Part shown: positions 57,908-64,000 of the stretch, one piece after another
How the letters are laid out: the number at the start of each line of letters is the position of its first letter
Position numbering within the stretch: position 1 is the first letter of the stretch
From: Streptomyces sp. TLI_235
GTDB lineage: Bacteria; Actinomycetota; Actinomycetes; Streptomycetales; Streptomycetaceae
Length of the DNA: 64,000 nucleotides
Assembly (NCBI GenBank): GCA_002300355.1
Contig: NSGV01000002.1
Coordinates: 1,426,001-1,490,000 of the forward strand
Direction: 5' to 3'
Notes under the pieces: generated by a model
Databases searched by the model: none
Told to the model about the DNA's origin: nothing
The model's input: only the letters and a program-made list of their open reading frames with translations
Position numbers and translations under genes: made by a program

Positions 57908-58749
57908 TCGAGATGATGCTTGCCAAGCGTTCCCCCCTGCAGGGCGGTCCGCTCGCGTACGCGGTGCTGGGCGTGGCCACGCTGCTGTTCGTCTTCCCCT
58001 TCTACTGGACGCTGGTGGCGGCCAGCCGGACCAACTCCGAGCTGAGCGGGGCGACTCCGGCGTTCACCCCCGGGCCGAACCTGTTCCACAACCTCGGCGA
58101 GGCGCTGCAGCAGGCCGCGATCGGCACCGCGCTGTGGAACTCGCTGCTGGTGTCGGGCGCGGTGACCGCCGGTGTGGTGCTCTCCTCGACGCTGGCCGGC
58201 TTCGCCTTCGCCAAGCTGCGGTTCCGCGGTCGCGGGCTGCTGCTGGCGGTGACGGTCGGCACCATGATGATCCCGCCGCAGCTGGGCGTGATCCCGCTGT
58301 TCATGGTGGTCGTGAAGATGGACCTGCAGAACAAGCTGCCGGCGGTGATCCTGCCCTCGCTGGTCTCGGCGTTCGGCGTGTTCTTCATGCGGCAGTTCCT
58401 GATCCAGGCGCTGCCGGACGAGCTGATCGAGGCCGGCCGGGTCGACGGCGCCTCGGCGCTGCGGATCTTCTGGTCGATCGTGCTGCCGGTGGCCCGGCCG
58501 GGCATGGCCGTGCTGGGCATGCTGACCTTCATGGCCACCTGGAACGACTTCTTCTGGCCGGTCGTGGCGCTGAGTTCGCAGAACCCGACGGTGCAGGTGG
58601 CGCTGAAATCGCTCGGCCAGGGCTACGTGCCGGACCAGTCGGTCGTGATGGCCGGCACGCTGCTCGGCACCCTGCCGGTGCTGCTGGTCTTCGCGCTGCT
58701 CGGCCGGCAGATCGTCGGCGGCATCATGCAGGGCGCCGTCAAGGGCTGA
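57904..58749 (+). CDS. Sugar ABC transporter permease (MalG type)
   Basis: 281 residues, six predicted helices, EAA loop ELIEAGRVDGASALRIFWSI followed by VLPVARPG, and the typical end GRQIVGGIMQGAVKG. A GTG start overlaps the MalF-type stop by 4 nt, giving strict coupling. Forms the channel with the preceding subunit; the ATPase is not encoded here and is probably a shared MsiK-type protein. Confidence 0.94.
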   Translation: MIEMMLAKRSPLQGGPLAYAVLGVATLLFVFPFYWTLVAASRTNSELSGATPAFTPGPNLFHNLGEALQQAAIGTALWNSLLVSGAVTAGVVLSSTLAGFAFAKLRFRGRGLLLAVTVGTMMIPPQLGVIPLFMVVVKMDLQNKLPAVILPSLVSAFGVFFMRQFLIQALPDELIEAGRVDGASALRIFWSIVLPVARPGMAVLGMLTFMATWNDFFWPVVALSSQNPTVQVALKSLGQGYVPDQSVVMAGTLLGTLPVLLVFALLGRQIVGGIMQGAVKG

Positions 58750-58799
58750 GCCGTGCCCTCCCATCCGTGCTTCCCCAACCACCCCTTCCGGAAGGCGAC

Positions 58800-60224
58800 A
58801 TGTCCGTCGAAGCCCTCCCCTCCCCCGTCCGCACCGGTTTCCCGGCCGGCTTCGTCTGGGGCGCGGCGACCGCCGCGTACCAGATCGAGGGCGCCGCCGC
58901 CGAGGACGGCCGCACGCCGTCCATCTGGGACACCTTCAGCCGTACGCCGGGCAAGGTCCGCAACGGCGACACCGGCGACATCGCCGCCGACCACTACCAC
59001 CGGTTCCGCGAGGACGTGGCGCTGATGGCCGGGCTCGGGCTCGGCGCGTACCGGTTCTCACTGGCCTGGCCGCGGATCGTGCCCGGCGGCCGCGGCCCGG
59101 TGAACGAGGCCGGCCTGGCGTTCTACGACCGGCTGGTCGACGAGCTGCTGGCGGCCGGCGTCACCCCGGTGGCGACGCTCTACCACTGGGACCTGCCGCA
59201 GGAGTTGGAGGACGCGGGCGGCTGGACGAACCGGGACACCGCGTACCGCTTCGCCGAGTACGCGCAGGTCGCGGCCGAGCGCCTCGGCGACCGGATCGGT
59301 ACCTGGACGACGCTCAACGAGCCGTGGTGCAGCGCCTTCCTCGGCTACGGCAACGGCATCCACGCGCCGGGCCGCACGGACCACGCGGACGCCCTGGCGG
59401 CCCATCACCACCTGCTGCTGGCGCACGGTCTCGGGACCGGCGCGCTGCGCGCGGCGCTGCCGTCGGCGGCGCAGGTGTCGCTGACGCTGAACCTGGCGGC
59501 GGTGCGGCCGCTGACCCGGGACGCGGCCGACCTGGACGCGGCTCGGCGGATCGACGGCCTGGCGAACCGGATCTTCCTGGACCCGGTCTTCCACGGCCGC
59601 TACCCGGCGGACGTGCTGGCGGACACCGCGGAGCTCACCGACTGGTCCTTCGTCCACGACGGCGACCTGGCGGAGATCTCCCGTCCGATCGACTCGTTGG
59701 GGATCAACTACTACACGCCGACCGTGGTGGCCGCGGACGACCCGGAGAACCCGGCCGCCCGCCAGGACGGGCACGCCGGCGAGCTCTCGCCGTGGCCCGC
59801 CGACCGCGGGGTGCGCTTCCTGCCCGCGGAGGGCAGCCGCACCGCGATGGGCTGGCCGGTGGACGCCGACGGCCTGTACGAGCTGCTGACCCGGCTGCGC
59901 GACGACCTGCCGGGGCTGCCGCTGCTGGTGACGGAGAACGGCGCCGCGTACGAGGACTACTGCGACCCGAGCGGCGCGGTGCGCGACCCGGAGCGGATCG
60001 CCTATCTGCACGGCCACCTGGCGGCGGTGGGCCGGGCGATCGCGGACGGCGCACCGGTGCAGGGCTACTTCCTCTGGTCGCTGCTGGACAACTTCGAGTG
60101 GGCGTTCGGCTACAGCAAGCGGTTCGGCATCGTGCACGTGGACTTCGCGAGCCAGCGGCGCACCCCCAAGGAGAGTGCGCGCTGGTACGCGGAGGTGATC
60201 CGGACGGGCGACCTGCCGGCCTGA
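58800..60224 (+). CDS. GH1 beta-glucosidase (second copy)
   Basis: 474 residues, no signal peptide. The acid/base Glu lies in TLNEPWCSAF and the nucleophile in VTENGAAY, with YHWDLPQELEDAGGW and WSLLDNFEWAFGYSKRFG. GGAAGG lies 5 nt before the ATG. Last gene of the LacI-controlled operon, it would split imported laminari-oligosaccharides to glucose inside the cell. It is a paralogue of the GH1 at 3942, sharing most motifs but with a longer loop before the acid/base-bearing half. Confidence 0.96.
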   Translation: MSVEALPSPVRTGFPAGFVWGAATAAYQIEGAAAEDGRTPSIWDTFSRTPGKVRNGDTGDIAADHYHRFREDVALMAGLGLGAYRFSLAWPRIVPGGRGPVNEAGLAFYDRLVDELLAAGVTPVATLYHWDLPQELEDAGGWTNRDTAYRFAEYAQVAAERLGDRIGTWTTLNEPWCSAFLGYGNGIHAPGRTDHADALAAHHHLLLAHGLGTGALRAALPSAAQVSLTLNLAAVRPLTRDAADLDAARRIDGLANRIFLDPVFHGRYPADVLADTAELTDWSFVHDGDLAEISRPIDSLGINYYTPTVVAADDPENPAARQDGHAGELSPWPADRGVRFLPAEGSRTAMGWPVDADGLYELLTRLRDDLPGLPLLVTENGAAYEDYCDPSGAVRDPERIAYLHGHLAAVGRAIADGAPVQGYFLWSLLDNFEWAFGYSKRFGIVHVDFASQRRTPKESARWYAEVIRTGDLPA

Positions 60225-60241
60225 CGGGCCGGCCTTGGACG

Positions 60242-60409
60242 CCGTGCGGCTGCCGGGGGCTGTGGGGGCTCCGGCAGCCGCACGGGCATGCGCCCGCCCC
60301 CGGTCCGGGGCGGGCGTGCGGCCGCCGGGCCCGGCGGTGCCCGGCGGCCGCGAGCCCCTGTCCGGTCGATCTTGTCGGATCGCCCGCGGCGTTGATCGGC
60401 CGGACAGGG
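60242..60409. terminator. Four consecutive hairpins between convergent genes
   Basis: Stems: 60242-60256 with 60271-60285 (15 bp, perfect); 60291-60300 with 60307-60316 (10 bp); 60318-60329 with 60340-60351 (12 bp); 60356-60371 with 60394-60409 (16 bp with one U-G). This fills the 191-bp gap between the GH1 operon and rsgA and should stop transcription from both sides. Confidence 0.85.
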
Positions 60410-60415
60410 CCGAGG

Positions 60416-61525
60416 TCAGCGGGTCCGGCGCGGGTCGTGCCGGCCGGGGCTGGACGAGCCGCGCATCGACTTGGTGACGGTCTTCCACCTCCTGATCCGC
60501 TCGGCGGCGAGCCGGGCGTCGCTGCGCGAGGCGATCCACGCGTTCTCGCGCTGCAGCTTGAGGTAGCTCTCCATCCGGCGGTGCGGCAGGGTGCCGTCCG
60601 CCAGGGCGGCGGCCACCGCGCAGCCCGGCTCGGAGCGGTGGCTGCAGTCGTCGAAGCGGCACTGCTCGGCGAGTTCGGCGATGTCGGCGAAGGCGAGGTC
60701 GACGCCCTCGCCGCCGTACAGGCCGACCTCGCGCAGCCCGGGGGTGTCGATGACCACGCCGCCGTCCGGCAGCGGGATCAACTCCCGGGTGGTGGTGGTG
60801 TGGCGGCCCTTCTCGTCGACCGAGCGGGTCTCCTGGACGGCCATCACCCTGCGGCCCGCGAGCGCGTTGGTGAGTGTGGACTTGCCGGCGCCGGACTGGC
60901 CGACCAGGGCGGTCGCGCCGTGCAGACAGGCGCGCAGCACGTCGATGCCCTCGCCGGTCTCGGCGCTGACGGTGAGCACGGTGGCACCAGGGGCGATCTT
61001 CTCGACGTCCTCGCGGATGAAGTCGGCGTCGTCGACCAGGTCGGCCTTGGTGAGGACGACCAGCGGTTCGGCGCCGCTCTCCCAGGCGAGGGCGAGGAAG
61101 CGCTCGATCCGGCCGAGGTCCGGGTCGGCCGCGAGCGAGACCGCGATCATCACGGTGTCGATGTTGGCGGCGAGGACCTGACCGTCGGAACGGCCGCCGG
61201 CGGACTTGCGGACGATCGCCGTGCCCCGGTCGAGCAGGGCGGTGACGGTCGGCATGGGCCGCGCGGCGAGGTCGACGGCGGCCCAGTCCCCGGTGCACGG
61301 GCACTTGATCGGGTCGGGGTCGCCGACCGGCCGGGTGTCGGCGCGGACGGTGCGCAGTTCGCCGGTCTCCGGGTCGGCGAGCAGCAGGTCGCACTGGCCG
61401 CGGTCGACGCGGGAGATCCGGGCGGGGGTGAGCCCGGCCTCGGCGAGGTGGGTGAACTCGACGGCCCGGTCCTCGTCCCAGCCGTAGGCGGAGAGCGGGT
61501 GGGCGGCGGAGGTGGTGCTGGTCAC
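60416..61525 (-). CDS. rsgA: Ribosome small-subunit GTPase RsgA
   Basis: 369 residues. An OB-fold-like N-terminal part is followed by a circularly permuted GTPase domain: G4 VLTKADL, then G1 LVGQSGAGKSTLTNAL, G2 HTTTTRELI and G3 DTPGLRE. The C-terminal zinc-binding region runs FDDCSHRSEPGCAV. It aids maturation of the 30S subunit. GTG start with a weak GAAGGG upstream. A possible small leader frame with a strong ribosome site lies 70 bp upstream. Confidence 0.96.
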   Translation of the reverse strand: MTSTTSAAHPLSAYGWDEDRAVEFTHLAEAGLTPARISRVDRGQCDLLLADPETGELRTVRADTRPVGDPDPIKCPCTGDWAAVDLAARPMPTVTALLDRGTAIVRKSAGGRSDGQVLAANIDTVMIAVSLAADPDLGRIERFLALAWESGAEPLVVLTKADLVDDADFIREDVEKIAPGATVLTVSAETGEGIDVLRACLHGATALVGQSGAGKSTLTNALAGRRVMAVQETRSVDEKGRHTTTTRELIPLPDGGVVIDTPGLREVGLYGGEGVDLAFADIAELAEQCRFDDCSHRSEPGCAVAAALADGTLPHRRMESYLKLQRENAWIASRSDARLAAERIRRWKTVTKSMRGSSSPGRHDPRRTR

Positions 61526-61597
61526 GGTGGGGTGGGCCCTTCGGCAGGGTGGCCCCGGCGGTGCGCGCGCTGCGGCGCGGCGGATTCGTGGTGTGGG

Positions 61598-61669
61598 TCA
61601 GCCGGTGGCCACGGGGGTGGGAGTGATCGACGTACGGACGCGGGCAGCGTCCAGCGCAACGACAGTCAT
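61598..61669 (-). CDS. Possible 23-residue leader peptide upstream of rsgA
   Basis: The frame MTVVALDAARVRTSITPTPV and three more residues is preceded by GGAGGTGAGGACCGTG, giving GAGGA 5 nt before the ATG. It ends 72 bp before rsgA. Its codons include several ending in T, less biased than real genes here. It could be a translated leader that sets rsgA expression. The rest of the 434-bp gap 61526-61959 holds this frame and the chitinase promoter; I see nothing else. Confidence 0.4.
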   Translation of the reverse strand: MTVVALDAARVRTSITPTPVATG

Positions 61670-61857
61670 CACGGTCCTCACCTCCAGGCGTGCACGGGGC
61701 TCCACGGGGGACGGCCCGCGGCGGGCCTCCCGAACGCGACCACGGTAGCCACCGGCCCGGCCGCGGCGCCAGCGGTTTTTCCGTCCGGTGCGGGCCGCCC
61801 ACCTGCGGCGCCGTCGTCCGGCCAAGTACGTTTCCGCCGATGGGCGTTGACGGACCC

Positions 61858-61887
61858 TTGACACCAGATATTGGTCTAGTCCATCTT
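61858..61887 (+). promoter_or_regulatory. Chitinase promoter with DasR-type box
   Basis: TTGACA (61858-61863) is followed by TGGTCTAGTCCA (61872-61883), one base from the perfect dyad TGGTCTAGACCA found in DasR sites and chitinase promoters. The box lies between -35 and the CATCTT -10 (61882-61887). Induction by chitin-derived N-acetylglucosamine is expected. Confidence 0.8.
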
Positions 61888-61959
61888 GGCGGTGCACGCG
61901 GCCTGCACGGCTCCCCCGCACCCCTGCGGCCGCAACCCCCATCCCCCACTGGAGGTCCT

Positions 61960-63630
61960 GTGCGTTCCCGCAACCGCCTCGTGGCGGCGCTCGGCGCCGT
62001 CGCACTCGGCTCGGCCGCGGCCGTCGCCCTGCCCGCAACGGCCCAGGCGGCCAACCTGCTCACCAACCCCGGCTTCGAGAGCGGCACGCTCAGCGGCTGG
62101 TCCTGCACCGGCGGGCGCGGCTCGGTGGTCGGCAGCCCCGTCCACTCCGGCAGCAAGGCGCTCTCCGGCGCGGCGAGCGCGAGCGACACCGCGCAGTGCA
62201 CGCAGACCGTCGCGGTGCAGCCCAACACCACCTACACGATGTCCGGCTGGGTCCGCGGCAACTACGTCTACCTGGGCGTGACCGGCGGCGCCTCCACCTG
62301 GACGCCGTCCGCCGCCTCGTACCAGCAGCTGTCGGTGACCTTCACCACCGGCGCGAGCCAGACCAGCGCGCAGATCTTCACCCACGGCTGGTACGGCCAG
62401 GGCACCTACTACGCCGACGACATCAGCCTGGCCGGCCCGGGCGGCGGGGGCGGCGGCGACACCCAGGCGCCGACCGCGCCGAGCGGCCTCGCCTCGACCG
62501 GCAAGACCTCCTCCACCGTCTCGCTGTCCTGGAACGCCTCCACCGACAACGTCGGCGTGACCGGCTACGACGTGTACAGCGGATCGAGCGTGGTCGCCAG
62601 CAGCACCGGCACCTCGGCCACCGTGACCGGCCTGGCCGCGAGCACCGCCTACACCTTCACCGTCAAGGCCAGGGACGCCGCGGGCAACACCTCGGCCGCC
62701 TCCAACAGCCTCGCGGTGACGACCAACGCCGGCGGCGGTGGCGGCACCGGCTTCAAGCAGGCCGCACCGTACCTGTACATGGGCTGGGGCGAGCCGCCGT
62801 CCGCGACCACCGTGATGAGCGCGACAGGCATCAAGTGGTTCACCATGGCGTTCATCCTCTCCTCCGGCGGCTGCAACCCCTCCTGGGACGGCCAGCGCCC
62901 GCTCACCGGCGGCGTCGACCAGCAGACCGTCAACGCGATCCGTGCGGCCGGCGGCGACATCGTCCCGTCGATCGGCGGCTGGCAGGGCAACAAGCTCGGC
63001 CCGAACTGCGCCACCCCCGAGGCCCTGGCCGCCGCCTACCAGCAGGTGATCAGCGCGTACGGGCTGAAGGCGGTCGACGTCGACATCGAGAACACCGACG
63101 AGTTCGAGAACACCGTCGTCCAGGACCGCATCCTCGGCGCCCTGAAGATCGTCAAGCAGAACAACCCCGGCCTGCGGACCATCCTCACCTTCGGCACCTC
63201 GACCACCGGCCCGACCTACTACGGCAACCGGCTCATCGAGCAGTCCAAGGCGCTGGGCGCGGACATCGACGTCTTCACCATCATGCCGTTCGACTTCGGC
63301 GGCGGCGCCGACATGTACGGCAGCACCGTGAGCGCGGCCAACGGCCTGAAGAACAAGCTGAAGACCACCTTCGGCTGGGACGACGCCACCGCCTACGCCC
63401 ACGTCGGCATCTCCGGCATGAACGGCCTCTCCGACCAGCAGGAGACCACCACCCCGGCGAACTGGACGAGCATCCGCGACTGGGCCAACGCCAACCACAT
63501 CGCCCGCCTCGCCTTCTGGTCGGTCAACCGCGACCGGCCGTGCGCGGGCGGCGGCGTGGCCGAGAACTGCTCCGGCATCAACCAGAACAACTGGCAGTTC
63601 ACCTCCATCACGGCCGGCTTCACCGGCTGA
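61960..63630 (+). CDS. Secreted GH18 chitinase with N-terminal CBM and FnIII domains
   Basis: 556 residues. A signal peptide ends TAQA-AN at residue 30. Domains: a carbohydrate-binding jelly roll (31-158, NLLTNPGFESGTLSGW), a Gly linker, a fibronectin III domain (about 168-256), a second linker and GH18 (about 265-556). The active-site strand is KAVDVDIE, i.e. DxxDxDxE with the first Asp as Lys370; D373, D375 and catalytic E377 are kept. It hydrolyses chitin outside the cell. GTG start with GGAGG 5 nt upstream. A DasR-type box lies in the promoter. Confidence 0.93.
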   Translation: MRSRNRLVAALGAVALGSAAAVALPATAQAANLLTNPGFESGTLSGWSCTGGRGSVVGSPVHSGSKALSGAASASDTAQCTQTVAVQPNTTYTMSGWVRGNYVYLGVTGGASTWTPSAASYQQLSVTFTTGASQTSAQIFTHGWYGQGTYYADDISLAGPGGGGGGDTQAPTAPSGLASTGKTSSTVSLSWNASTDNVGVTGYDVYSGSSVVASSTGTSATVTGLAASTAYTFTVKARDAAGNTSAASNSLAVTTNAGGGGGTGFKQAAPYLYMGWGEPPSATTVMSATGIKWFTMAFILSSGGCNPSWDGQRPLTGGVDQQTVNAIRAAGGDIVPSIGGWQGNKLGPNCATPEALAAAYQQVISAYGLKAVDVDIENTDEFENTVVQDRILGALKIVKQNNPGLRTILTFGTSTTGPTYYGNRLIEQSKALGADIDVFTIMPFDFGGGADMYGSTVSAANGLKNKLKTTFGWDDATAYAHVGISGMNGLSDQQETTTPANWTSIRDWANANHIARLAFWSVNRDRPCAGGGVAENCSGINQNNWQFTSITAGFTG

Positions 63631-63646
63631 CCACCGCAGCACCCAG

Positions 63647-63678
63647 GTGCCGCTCCCGCCCGACGGCGGGGGCGGCAC
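63647..63678 (+). terminator. Chitinase terminator
   Basis: GTGCCGCTCCCGCC (63647-63660) pairs with 63665-63678 in a 14-bp stem with one U-G pair and a CGAC loop, 17 bp after the stop. Confidence 0.85.
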
Positions 63679-63730
63679 TGTGCGTGTCGGCAGGCTCTCC
63701 GTGTGTCGGCAGGCCCTTTGGCAGGCCGAT

Positions 63731-63850
63731 TGTTAACGCTAACAGCCTGCCCGTCAACCTGCCTGCACGGAGCTTCCACTTCTATGCCCGCGCGTGACCC
63801 GATGGTGACATCGACCCCCTTGACGGGCTTCTTGTGAGCGTTAACACTCA
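63731..63850 (+). promoter_or_regulatory. Paired TGTTAACGCT operators upstream of the right-edge gene
   Basis: TGTTAACGCTAACA (63731-63744, enclosed by GCAGGC and GCCTGC) and TGAGCGTTAACACTCA (63835-63850) are near-perfect dyads sharing the word TGTTAACGCT. The second follows a TTGACG -35 (63820-63825) and would cover the -10. GTTAAC-centred palindromes are typical LacI-family operators. Nothing else is seen in the 356-bp gap 63631-63986. Confidence 0.65.
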
Positions 63851-63986
63851 AGTAACGCCAGGCCAGGGCACCGGAAACCGGATGCCGTCCGGCCCCTGGC
63901 GGGCAGCCCCACCCCTGCCGAACCCCCCGATCGACCGATCCGGCGCTCCCCGCCCGCCCCGGTCGCGGCACACCCCTGGAGGAACT

Positions 63987-64000
63987 GTGCGGAAGCTCTC
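63987..64000 (+). CDS. First codons of a gene cut by the window edge
   Basis: GGAGG (63978-63982) lies 4 nt before a GTG at 63987, and the next codons read Arg-Lys-Leu, the usual start of an exported protein. Operators upstream suggest a sugar-regulated secreted enzyme, but the product cannot be told. Confidence 0.55.

Overview
The window is very GC-rich (roughly 70-75% by eye), densely coded and strongly biased to G or C at third codon positions. It carries twin-arginine and lipoprotein exports, ROK/LacI-controlled sugar ABC transporters, a melC1-melC2 tyrosinase operon, an ECF41 sigma factor, a SpoIIE-type phosphatase with anti-sigma ATPase domains, a DmdR-type iron box and a DasR-type chitinase box. 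Together these indicate a chromosomal segment from the Streptomycetaceae (Streptomyces or Kitasatospora). I saw no rRNA, tRNA, CRISPR array, insertion sequence or antibiotic gene cluster.

Layout: 0-4 kb holds the end of a CocE-type hydrolase, then an NAD(P)/FAD oxidoreductase next to an ECF41 sigma factor. 4-10 kb is a GH1 beta-glucosidase/sugar ABC operon facing its ROK regulator. 10-19 kb has a secreted F5/8-C/beta-helix protein, an MMPL transporter, an esterase-fold membrane protein and a GT39 transferase. 19-24 kb has a secreted HNH nuclease, MoaA, a MocA-like nucleotidyltransferase, a zinc-ribbon/Mrr-like protein and a helical-repeat protein. 24-29 kb has an iron-box-controlled FhuF-like protein, a DUF2637 protein, and two signalling proteins with anti-sigma-type ATPase domains; one of these shows a frameshift. 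29-33 kb is a divergent urease-like ureAB-ureC pair followed by an agmatine deiminase. 33-37 kb has a GntR regulator with two small divergent genes, the tyrosinase operon and a TetR regulator. 37-45 kb has a PP2C-like protein, a DUF3105/DUF305 pair, an MFS pump with MarR, and AraC with DUF2000. 45-47 kb is an alkylation-repair pair. 47-60 kb is a beta-1,3-glucan utilisation region: LacI repressor, GH16 and GH81 glucanases, ABC importer and GH1, with APH, NADAR and ASCH genes interspersed. 60-64 kb has RsgA, a GH18 chitinase and the first codons of another gene.

How the parts work together: five promoters carry a palindrome with the core GAGCGCTC at or near the predicted transcription start or over the -35 region. 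They belong to the LacI gene itself, GH16, GH81, the second sugar ABC operon and, 37 kb away, the F5/8-C beta-helix protein. This points to one LacI-controlled regulon: secreted enzymes cut beta-1,3-glucan, the importer takes up the oligosaccharides, and the cytoplasmic GH1 enzyme finishes the job. The most unusual metabolic locus is the urease-like operon. It keeps the residues that align with the urease nickel ligands but has a shortened pocket loop and an altered flap, has no accessory genes in the window, and sits beside an agmatine deiminase, so a ureido substrate other than urea is plausible.
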